In this document: in pieces, positions 1-4,567 of the stretch
Layout of the letters: each line of letters begins with the position of its first letter
Numbering within the stretch: the stretch's first letter is position 1
Source of the DNA: Gorillibacterium sp.
Lineage (GTDB): Bacteria; Bacillota; Bacilli; Paenibacillales; NBRC-103111
Direction: 5' to 3'
NCBI GenBank assembly: GCA_014380705.1
Contig: JACMJI010000023.1
Span: 1-5,946, forward strand
DNA length: 5,946 nt
Program-made: the position numbers and the translations under genes
Notes under the pieces: model-generated
What the model was told of the DNA's origin: nothing
The model's input: only the letters and a program-made list of their open reading frames with translations
Database searches by the model: none

Positions 1-99
1 ACCGCTGACCGTATCCGCTTCGCACGCTCAGAACCAGGCGAGGGGAGCGGTTTTTCTGCCGCGGGTGCCCTGCAGCTTCAAGCTGAAAGGTTGTTTTGA
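1..99 (+). CDS. Possible C-terminal tail of a truncated upstream gene
   Basis: Frame 1 is open from the left edge to a TGA at 97-99 and would encode a 32-residue tail ending in ...GALQLQAERLF. It is followed by a hairpin at 116-144 that could end transcription. Frame 2 is also open, to a TAA near 107, and the minus strand is open in one frame, so the assignment is weak. No motif is recognisable in so short a piece. It may equally be non-coding sequence. Confidence 0.22.
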   Translation, partial: TADRIRFARSEPGEGSGFSAAGALQLQAERLF

Positions 100-115
100 A
101 GGTAAATAATTCACG

Positions 116-144
116 CGGGGAACAACCGGTTCGGTTATTCCCCG
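116..144. terminator. Strong hairpin, possible terminator
   Basis: The arm CGGGGAA-c-AACC (116-127) pairs with GGTT-a-TTCCCCG (133-144) around a 5-base loop, giving 11 pairs with one C/A mismatch. No proper T-run follows on the plus strand. On the minus strand only a broken T-rich stretch follows (complement of 105-111). It could be a bidirectional or weak terminator after the frame that ends at 97-99, or another structured RNA element. Confidence 0.4.
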
Positions 145-197
145 TTGTGCGTTGATGGCGGGAACCAGGACCCTTCAGGACCACGGACAATTTTTGC

Positions 198-258
198 AGT
201 ATATACGGAAATTTTTTTTTGCAACAGTCTATAAATTCAAGATAATCGGTGATATATT
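198..258 (+). promoter_or_regulatory. Promoter of small RNA copy 1
   Basis: Comparison with the second copy (offset exactly 684) shows conserved elements. These are AGTATATAC at 198-206, a T-tract at 212-220, the dyad-like ACAGTCTAT at 224-232, a weak -35 TATAAA at 230-235 and a -10 TATATT at 253-258, with a 17-base spacer. The predicted start is near A265, seven bases after the -10 box and at the first base of the conserved AGCTAGCTAGCG. The poor -35 overlapped by a dyad suggests help from an activator, with the T-tract acting as an UP-like element; this is inference. Confidence 0.55.
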
Positions 259-264
259 TTGCAC

Positions 265-454
265 AGCTAGCTAGCGTAACAGAATCTCGGAAAAAGGAGG
301 TAGTCAGCATCGTAGAAACTCCGAAGAAGAGGATTCTAAAAACCTGACAGCAGCAAACCATCCGGTGTTATCAGACTCCGGAATCACCCTTGAAAAGGGC
401 AATCATAAATCAAAACAAATGAGGCCCGCCGAACTGGCGGGCCTCTCATTTTTT
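265..454 (+). ncRNA. Structured small RNA, copy 1 (family not recognised)
   Basis: This is a free-standing transcription unit of about 190 nt with its own promoter and terminator and no gene immediately downstream. It starts with AGCTAGCTAGCG. The 5' domain is closed by AGAATC (281-286) pairing with GATTCT (332-337). Inside it is the fully conserved CGGAAAAAGGAGGTAGT (289-304 region), whose GGAG (296-299) can pair with CTCC (319-322). A second hairpin is closed by TCCGG (361-365) and CCGGA (378-382), a third by CCCTT (387-391) and AAGGG (395-399), and the terminator stem ends the RNA. The same architecture recurs at 949-1133, with changes concentrated in loops and in paired positions. I do not recognise it as a c-di-GMP riboswitch, 6S RNA, tmRNA or other common family. 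Several GGA motifs would allow CsrA binding, but that is a guess. Confidence 0.7.
421..454 (+). terminator. Intrinsic terminator of small RNA copy 1
   Basis: GAGGCCCGCC (421-430) and GGCGGGCCTC (436-445) form a perfect 10-pair stem with a 5-base loop, followed by TCA and six T residues (449-454). The stem is nearly the same as that of copy 2. Its outermost pair is G-C here and A-T there, a compensatory change. Confidence 0.88.
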
Positions 455-455
455 A

Positions 456-881
456 AAGTCTCAGTTTTTGACTTGATCATCCCTCCATGCTTTCGCGCTA
501 TCTCGAAGTCCTGCCACTTTATGCCACGCTGCCAATGGATGCACTCCCCCTCTGTCTCACTATGAGTATCTCTCCTGCAACAAATCCAGAAGTATGAGTA
601 AAGGGCGCAGGTCTTGCTCCACTCTCAGATCGCTGCGCGAAGAAGGGGCGAGGATTGCAGGATGAACGCCTGCAGCAAGAGTGGCGCAGCCATTGCCTGT
701 TGGAGCGACCGTATGCCCTGGAGCAGGTGAGCTGACAGATAGATAAGTCATCTCCGGAGTAACAGAAGAACGAACAGGCTGATTGGTGTGTTTTTCTTAA
801 TGTTGGCGTCAGGTTCATCAACTGAGGATGGCACTCTCAGGGAGGACTTGGGGGCTGATACTTTCCAGCAGTGAACTTGAG
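456..881. other. Spacer between the two small RNAs, no supported gene
   Basis: This stretch of about 425 bases separates the RNA copies. Short open frames exist on both strands, including minus-strand frames within 519-821, but they are proline/arginine/serine-rich, lack convincing ribosome binding sites and match no family I know. A plus-strand frame ending near 735 reads somewhat protein-like at its end (...LQQEWRSHCLLERPYALEQVS) but has no usable start. It may contain decayed coding sequence. I see no RNA gene or repeat in it. Confidence 0.4.
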
Positions 882-942
882 AGTATACACAAAAACTTTT
901 TTTTGTAACAGACTGTAAATTTGCCCTAAGTGGTGTTATCTT
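882..942 (+). promoter_or_regulatory. Promoter of small RNA copy 2
   Basis: It has the same layout as the copy 1 promoter: AGTATACAC at 882-890, a T-tract at 897-904, the perfect dyad ACAG-A-CTGT at 908-916, a -35 TGTAAA at 914-919 and a -10 TATCTT at 937-942, spaced by 17 bases. The predicted start is A949. Conservation of these elements between copies, while the sequence further upstream is unrelated, is the main argument for a real promoter. Confidence 0.55.
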
Positions 943-948
943 TGAGTC

Positions 949-1133
949 AGCTAGCTAGCGCAGCAGAATCTCGGAAAAAGGAGGTAGTGAAATTAAAGAA
1001 ACTCCACCGATGAGAATTCTAACGACATGACAGCAGTAAAAGATCCGGCACTACCAAGTGCCGGAGTGACCCTTAAAACGGGTACCCTGCAATGAAACCA
1101 AAAGAAGGCCCGCCAGTTATTGGCGGGCCTTTA
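949..1133 (+). ncRNA. Structured small RNA, copy 2 (paralogue of copy 1)
   Basis: About 185 nt, beginning with the same AGCTAGCTAGCG. AGAATCTC (965-972) pairs with GAG-a-ATTCT (1012-1020). The inner GGAG (980-983) faces CTCC (1002-1005). The second hairpin is a perfect 9-pair stem, TCCGGCACT (1044-1052) with AGTGCCGGA (1057-1065), extending the 5-pair core seen in copy 1 with different sequence. The third hairpin is ACCC (1069-1072) with GGGT (1080-1083). The segment TCTCGGAAAAAGGAGGTAGT is identical in both copies and the inner loop after it is not, so the conserved single-stranded or switchable segment is probably the working part. Function unknown. Confidence 0.7.
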
Positions 1134-1134
1134 T
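1105..1134 (+). terminator. Intrinsic terminator of small RNA copy 2
   Basis: AAGGCCCGCCA (1105-1115) and TGGCGGGCCTT (1121-1131) form an 11-pair perfect stem around a GTTAT loop. The T-tract is short (TTTAT), weaker than in copy 1, so some read-through is possible. Confidence 0.8.
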
Positions 1135-1265
1135 CGATTCCGCAACCTGTCGCTGGAAGCCGTATGAAAACTGTTTCTCCTGTTTGGCATTGTGGCCGCT
1201 TGCTCCTACCTGCTTGACCTCCTGATCGCGTCTCCGATGGATTGCAACGCTGGAACCATGGCATG

Positions 1266-1297
1266 AAAAAAGGGCCCCACCTTTCGGTGAGGCCCTT
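1266..1297 (-). terminator. Minus-strand terminator of the disrupted tRNA-Thr gene
   Basis: Read on the minus strand, AAGGGCC (1297-1291) and GGCCCTT (1276-1270), extended by CACC and GGTG around a GAAA loop, form a GC-rich hairpin followed by a run of six T residues (complement of 1266-1271). It lies ten bases beyond the CCA end of the tRNA-Thr fragment on the same strand. That is where a tRNA gene's own terminator is expected, so this side of the fragment is the original chromosome. Confidence 0.85.
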
Positions 1298-1307
1298 GAT
1301 TGTGTTA

Positions 1308-1354
1308 TGGAGCCATCTAACGGAGTCGAACCGTCGACCTACTGATTACGAATC
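1308..1354 (-). other. Attachment site: 3' fragment of tRNA-Thr(CGU)
   Basis: On the minus strand this reads as the 3' part of a tRNA: CCA (1310-1308), discriminator T, acceptor strand AGATGGC (1318-1312), T-arm GACGG-TTCGACT-CCGTT (1335-1319), variable loop AGGTC (1340-1336), anticodon 3' strand TCAGT (1345-1341) and anticodon loop TTCGTAA (1352-1346) with anticodon CGU. The 5' side of the anticodon stem matches for only two bases (1353-1354), after which the sequence no longer fits a tRNA: TCTAC where TCAGT is needed. No D-arm or 5' acceptor strand is present, so it is not a working tRNA. A 47-base match ending at the anticodon loop next to a tyrosine integrase gene is the classic att footprint. 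ACTGA-TTACGAA-TCAGT in the intact gene would supply inverted core sites around a 7-base crossover region. Confidence 0.88.
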
Positions 1355-1560
1355 TACATTTGTACCACCGCGTAGTATTATTGGCTGCTACCTGTTTTGC
1401 TTCGAGCAACACATAACTCTTCGATAATGAAAGAATAATTCGTACCTAGTGCTATCAGGTTGTATGGTGCTATTTTCTGTGATAAGGTTAGACAAAGGTT
1501 AGACGGAATCTTGATGTGAGTATCGCGATTTATGAAAACTAGAATCCTTCGGGGGGTGCC
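1355..1560 (+). promoter_or_regulatory. att-to-integrase leader with two direct-repeat sets
   Basis: This 206-base non-coding region between the att core and the integrase start holds two candidate binding-site sets. GTGCTAT occurs at 1449-1455 and 1467-1473, an 18-base period. AAGGTTAGAC occurs at 1484-1493 and 1495-1504, an 11-base period or one helical turn. Arm-type integrase sites and excisionase sites are usually found in such a position, so these are plausible candidates (inference). No convincing -35/-10 pair for the integrase stands out. Confidence 0.45.
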
Positions 1561-3018
1561 ATGGTAAATAAAATCTTGTTCACTGAGGAATCCATAGATG
1601 CGTTACCATTCGCCGAAAAGGGCGGCAAGCGTATTACCTATCGGGACACGAAAGATCGATACTTGCAGCTAAATGTGTCTCATTTGGTTAAGACTTTTCT
1701 GGTGGTAAAGAAGTCCATGGGGCGCACGTTTTACGTAACCCTTGGCAATTACCCAACCTTAAAAGTAAGGGATGCTCGCAAAGAGTGCAGTAAGCAGGTT
1801 TCAGCTCTAAATCAGGGCGTCAATGTCACCGATGTGAAACAAAAAAGGAAGCAAGCGGAAGTGGTACGTTTGAAGGAAGAGGAAGTACATCGTACGACCT
1901 TGCAGGAGGCCCTTCAAAATTATCTTGAGAAGCGTAAGCTGAAACCAAGCACGATGGCACTTTATAAGCAGTTGTTTAACCTTCACCTGTCCGACTGGTT
2001 GGAACTACCGGCTAGCGAAATCAGTTCAAGTATGGTAAACCAGCGACACACATACATTGCCACAAATAAACGGCAACGTCCTGCGCTCAAGAAAGTAGTG
2101 ATTGCTGAGAAGAAGGATGGCACGCGAACTATTGAGAAGACTGAGCCAGAGCCGAAGCGCCGGGAAGCATCCGCTGACGGAACAATGCGCGTCTTGCGTG
2201 CCGTGCTTAATTACGAATTCGGCGATGATGAAGAAGCGGGAATCAGCCGGATCAATCCTGTCCGAACCCTGTCACGGAAAAAATCATGGTACAAGGTTGC
2301 TCGGCGGCGGACTCTCATAAAGAACAGCGATCTGCCGGCTTGGAGCAAGGCCGTAATGGAGATGGATAACACTGTTGCGCGGGATTTTCTCTTGTTTATC
2401 CTGCATACCGGCCTGAGGCGCAACGAAGCAGCGCAGCTACAATGGCAACAGGTGGACTTTGAAGAGTGTAGCTTTACCATTACCGATACAAAGAACAAGG
2501 AACCGCATACCCTTCCCTTGAGCGATTATCTGCACAAACTCCTGAAGGACCGCCACGTAGGATTAAAAACTGAACTCACAGCAGCGAAGGCGGCACTTGA
2601 AGCGGCTCGGATCACACCAGAGAACATGACAGCGAAACAGCGGCAGACCCTCAATAATCGAGTTGCCTTGGCGGAAACCCGGCTTGCTTCTCTATATGTG
2701 TTTCCTGGGGAGGGCAAGACCGGCCATATCGTCGAACCTAAGGCGGCCATTGATATAGTGACAACAGCCACCGGAATAATGTTTTCCTGCCACGATTTAC
2801 GAAGGACCTTCGCGACCATTGCGGAGAGTCTCGACCTGTCTAGCTATACCGTGAAGGCTTTGCTGAACCACAAACAGCAGATTGGGGACGTTACAGGTGG
2901 GTATATTATCCTGAACGTAGATCGTCTGAGAGAGCCAATGCAGAAGGTGACGGATGCTATTCGCGAACGGGTGAGCAAACGGTATGGTGAGGTTGTACAG
3001 CTTCAAGATGTTCAATAA
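1561..3018 (+). CDS. int: Tyrosine-type site-specific integrase
   Basis: This is a 485-residue tyrosine recombinase that would insert and excise the element at tRNA-Thr. Residues about 1-95 look like the N-terminal arm-type DNA-binding domain found in P4-type integrases (...YRDTKDRYLQLNV...VTLGNYPTLKVRDARK). Residues about 112-225 form the core-binding domain, with a basic insertion around 170-205. The catalytic domain carries Arg286 (HTGLRRNEA), a Lys at 311 or 313 (TDTKNKEPH), His411 and Arg414 (CHDLRRTFA), His437 (LLNHK) and Tyr448 (TGGYI), so all active-site residues are present. A helical, charged stretch at about 333-377 is inserted between the Lys and the HxxR motif. The start ATG is preceded by a GGGGGGTG stretch that can serve as a close-spaced ribosome binding site. 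The nearby ATG at 1532 is out of frame. The att fragment lies just upstream, and the next gene follows after 21 bases, probably in the same transcript. Confidence 0.95.
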   Translation: MVNKILFTEESIDALPFAEKGGKRITYRDTKDRYLQLNVSHLVKTFLVVKKSMGRTFYVTLGNYPTLKVRDARKECSKQVSALNQGVNVTDVKQKRKQAEVVRLKEEEVHRTTLQEALQNYLEKRKLKPSTMALYKQLFNLHLSDWLELPASEISSSMVNQRHTYIATNKRQRPALKKVVIAEKKDGTRTIEKTEPEPKRREASADGTMRVLRAVLNYEFGDDEEAGISRINPVRTLSRKKSWYKVARRRTLIKNSDLPAWSKAVMEMDNTVARDFLLFILHTGLRRNEAAQLQWQQVDFEECSFTITDTKNKEPHTLPLSDYLHKLLKDRHVGLKTELTAAKAALEAARITPENMTAKQRQTLNNRVALAETRLASLYVFPGEGKTGHIVEPKAAIDIVTTATGIMFSCHDLRRTFATIAESLDLSSYTVKALLNHKQQIGDVTGGYIILNVDRLREPMQKVTDAIRERVSKRYGEVVQLQDVQ

Positions 3019-3039
3019 ATATAAAAGGGAAGGTAACAT

Positions 3040-3810
3040 ATGGATTTCAAGGATATTATTGATAAAGAGCCAATGATTATGATGGACGATGCCTTTAATA
3101 TTATCTTATATGCAACCATCATTCAGCATGGTATGAATTATCCAGACAACTTGAATGATGCACAAGAGCGTATAAGAGGACACCTGCTCCATTTAACACT
3201 ATCGCAAAACGCAATTACCAAAAAATATATAGATAGTAATTTAGGTTCAGTTGATGATGATTATATTGAAGAGTATGGTGTTGATACGTCACGTTCGCTC
3301 GTGAATGTGAAGGAGCTGCTTTATGTTTACAACGCTGATCGTAAAGCAAACGGAGCACCTCCAACTAAAATTTCCAGATGGGTTCATACTACAGGGACCG
3401 TAACATCAGATATCACGACTTCGTCTAGATCTATTCTTGATCTTGTGTCAGCAATTGCCAGAATTGTAAAAGAAGCTATTACCAGAGAAGAAAAACTGAA
3501 AGCTGGAATTTTTGAATCCATATTTGACGAATGCCTTGTACAAATACAAGATAAAACGATTCAATCCTTGTTGCCAGAAATAAAAAAGAACATTCTTGAA
3601 AACATTGAACACAAGATGTCAGATGGGAATATTTCAAAGATAACTGACAAAAAAATCGAAGCAACTATTTTTTTGACGGAAAAATACGATAAGCAGAATG
3701 TTACCCTTAATTCAAAGCTAGAGCTTATAAAATCTCTTAAAGACAGTAATCTTTTGAAGGCAGATAAGGAACACGTAGTGAATACATTTATAGCCTTAAA
3801 AACACGCTGA
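3040..3810 (+). CDS. Hypothetical protein, 256 residues, unrecognised
   Basis: I recognise no family. It is a soluble-looking, largely helical protein with no signal peptide or clear membrane span. The N-terminal third (1-100) is acidic with DDD and DAFN-type segments. A basic, Ser/Thr-rich middle (about 100-131, KANGAPPTKISRWVHTTGTV) leads to an amphipathic helix (SILDLVSAIARIVKEAI, 131-147). The C-terminal part (150-256) is lysine-rich and helical, possibly coiled. No nucleotide-binding, nuclease or HTH motif is obvious. AAGGGAAGGT at 3025-3034 gives a well-spaced ribosome binding site for ATG 3040. It follows int by 21 bases and is closed by a strong terminator, so it is probably co-transcribed with int. 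It is visibly AT-richer than its neighbours, which suggests a separate origin. Its position fits accessory cargo, perhaps defence or a regulator of the element, but nothing in the sequence decides this. Confidence 0.85.
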   Translation: MDFKDIIDKEPMIMMDDAFNIILYATIIQHGMNYPDNLNDAQERIRGHLLHLTLSQNAITKKYIDSNLGSVDDDYIEEYGVDTSRSLVNVKELLYVYNADRKANGAPPTKISRWVHTTGTVTSDITTSSRSILDLVSAIARIVKEAITREEKLKAGIFESIFDECLVQIQDKTIQSLLPEIKKNILENIEHKMSDGNISKITDKKIEATIFLTEKYDKQNVTLNSKLELIKSLKDSNLLKADKEHVVNTFIALKTR

Positions 3811-3835
3811 ACAGCTTATCCGCTCCTCGTTAGTT

Positions 3836-3864
3836 AGCCGCTATTAAACCTAGCGGCTTTTTTT
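3836..3864 (+). terminator. Intrinsic terminator after the int operon
   Basis: AGCCGCTA (3836-3843) pairs perfectly with TAGCGGCT (3851-3858) around the loop TTAAACC, followed by a run of seven T residues (3858-3864). It lies 26 bases after the stop of the 256-residue gene and separates the int transcript from the downstream regulator/replication genes. Confidence 0.92.
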
Positions 3865-3901
3865 GTGTCCTATGACGGGACCAAATCCCCCCCGAAAGTT
3901 T

Positions 3902-4054
3902 TCAAATCTTTCCAGAATCTTCCACTTCGATATCTTCAAAAAAAACAACTTCCCCGAATGTTTTCCGAACATCATCTGCTGTAATCGGCTGAGAAAAATG
4001 CAAATTTATGACCTCGCAAACGGATAGAGCTGGCCAGCGATCCCAAGCATACTC
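3902..4054 (-). pseudogene. Possible decayed gene tail on the minus strand
   Basis: A minus-strand frame reads EYAWDRWPALSVCEVINLHF and then continues ...ITADDVRKTFGEVVFFEDIEVEDSGKI to a TGA at 3904-3902. The residue choice looks protein-like, but the frame is preceded by an in-frame TGA (4057-4055) and has no ATG or GTG start. A neighbouring frame upstream reads MVESMLGIAGQLYPFARS from an ATG near 4062, so a frameshift could join the two. It may be the remnant of a gene that once faced the int operon, or a chance open frame. I do not recognise the family. Confidence 0.28.
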
Positions 4055-4078
4055 TCAACCATACAGGGGATACAAAAT

Positions 4079-4264
4079 ATGAAAGACCAGAATGGCAAGC
4101 TCCTAAATCAGAAGCAGGTCGCGGAATGGATATGCATGTCAGAAGCTTGGATGGAACAAGCTCGCTTCAGGGGTACAGGAATCCCTTACATAAAGATTGG
4201 CCGTGCTGTCCGGTATCGTGGCGAGGACGTCCAGGCATACATCGACGCGAGAGTGCAAAAATGA
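4079..4264 (+). CDS. AlpA/excisionase-like winged-helix DNA-binding protein
   Basis: This 61-residue protein is typical in length and pattern of the AlpA/excisionase (MerR-like HTH) family. NQKQVAEWI (10-18) is the first helix of the helix-turn-helix. SEAWMEQARFRG (21-32) is the recognition helix. IPYIKIGRAVRYRGEDVQAYI (35-55) is the wing with the characteristic G-R-x-V-R-Y signature and final helix. Members act as transcriptional activators of integrase genes (P4/AlpA type) or as recombination directionality factors for excision. AGGGGA at 4065-4070, eight bases before ATG 4079, supports this start. The stop TGA overlaps an ATG at 4261, and the next small gene follows closely, suggesting an operon. 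Likely targets are the repeats upstream of int or those at 4479-4537, but this is inference. Confidence 0.9.
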   Translation: MKDQNGKLLNQKQVAEWICMSEAWMEQARFRGTGIPYIKIGRAVRYRGEDVQAYIDARVQK

Positions 4265-4287
4265 TTAGCATGTCAAATGGAGGGATC

Positions 4288-4452
4288 ATGGGTCACACTA
4301 AAGAGTTGCTTAACCGCCTTACTGAAATCCGTGAAGCGTGCGAAATAGCCGCGTCACCCGACGATACAAACCTTAACGAGGTCGTGGAGGAAATTGACCG
4401 GCTGGCGCTCATCTGCATTGCCAACCTAAAGGAAGGGAAGACCGCTCTCTAG
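4288..4452 (+). CDS. Small hypothetical protein, 54 residues
   Basis: It encodes an acidic, probably all-helical protein, MGHTKELLNRLTEIREACEI followed by AASPDDTNLNEVVEEIDRLA and LICIANLKEGKTAL. It looks like two helices with a hydrophilic turn (SPDDTNLN), suited to a small adaptor or dimerising protein. No family is recognised. ATG 4288 is preceded by GGAGGG (4279-4284), a strong but closely spaced ribosome binding site. In-frame ATG codons at 4261 (overlapping the stop of the previous gene as ATGA) and 4270 could add 9 or 6 residues, so the start is uncertain. A longer frame back to 4126 merely runs through the regulator gene in another phase and is not believed. Confidence 0.65.
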   Translation: MGHTKELLNRLTEIREACEIAASPDDTNLNEVVEEIDRLALICIANLKEGKTAL

Positions 4453-4478
4453 TTTTTATCGGTGGTTGAGATGCTAGT

Positions 4479-4503
4479 GGTGTTATTTCGGGTTCCTGTC
4501 AGG
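4479..4503 (+). repeat. Iteron-like direct repeat, copy 1
   Basis: GGTGTTATTTCGGGTTCCTG (4479-4498) plus TCAGG. It matches the copy at 4511-4535 at 24 of 25 positions, the single difference being the dyad centre (T here, A there). The 3' end forms the dyad CCTG-T-CAGG (4495-4503). It lies between the small gene and the helicase start. Confidence 0.9.
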
Positions 4504-4510
4504 GAAGTGG

Positions 4511-4535
4511 GGTGTTATTTCGGGTTCCTGACAGG
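4511..4535 (+). repeat. Iteron-like direct repeat, copy 2
   Basis: GGTGTTATTTCGGGTTCCTG (4511-4530) plus ACAGG. It is offset 32 bases from copy 1, close to three helical turns, so a protein bound at both would sit on the same face of the DNA. Such spacing suits an operator pair or replication-origin iterons. Confidence 0.9.
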
Positions 4536-4537
4536 AA
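4525..4537. promoter_or_regulatory. Perfect palindrome TTCCTGACAGGAA, candidate operator
   Basis: A 13-base perfect inverted repeat centred on A4531. The equivalent site in the first repeat (4493-4506, TTCCTGTCAGGGAA) is imperfect. It sits 30 bases upstream of the helicase start, where a bound repressor or initiator would control expression or origin opening. The AlpA-like protein encoded just upstream is one candidate binder, the helicase another. Confidence 0.55.
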
Positions 4538-4567
4538 TCAAATGCAATATATAGGAGATATAGAATA

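Noticed and set aside
207..222. Sigma-54 promoter upstream of small RNA copy 1
   Set aside because: The GG to GC spacing is 12 rather than 10, and copy 2 has no GG/GC pair at all. The 17-base-spaced sigma-70-type elements are shared by both copies.
365..565. Plus-strand 66-codon frame
   Set aside because: It starts inside the second hairpin of the small RNA and runs across its terminator. A better explanation exists for that sequence.
519..821. Overlapping minus-strand frames of 100 and 63 codons
   Set aside because: They have low-complexity Ser/Arg/Pro/Cys composition, no ribosome binding site and no family resemblance, and two overlapping phases are equally open.
265..1133. Tandem c-di-GMP/GEMM riboswitch or attenuators
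   Set aside because: No GEMM core motifs are present, and no gene follows either terminator closely. The units look free-standing.
1242..1427. Plus-strand 61-codon frame
   Set aside because: It reads through the tRNA terminator hairpin and the tRNA-Thr fragment (the SHLTESNRRPTDYE-type translation is a familiar tRNA artefact) and has no real start context.
2211..3039. Minus-strand frames under the integrase and at its end
   Set aside because: They are shadows of the strongly supported integrase coding sequence.
4126..4452. 108-codon frame from 4126
   Set aside because: Its first half is the AlpA-like gene read in another phase. Only the part from about 4288 has its own ribosome binding site and sensible composition.
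4479..4535. CRISPR array
   Set aside because: There are only two repeat copies, a 7-base gap between them, and no cas genes. The internal dyads point to protein binding sites.
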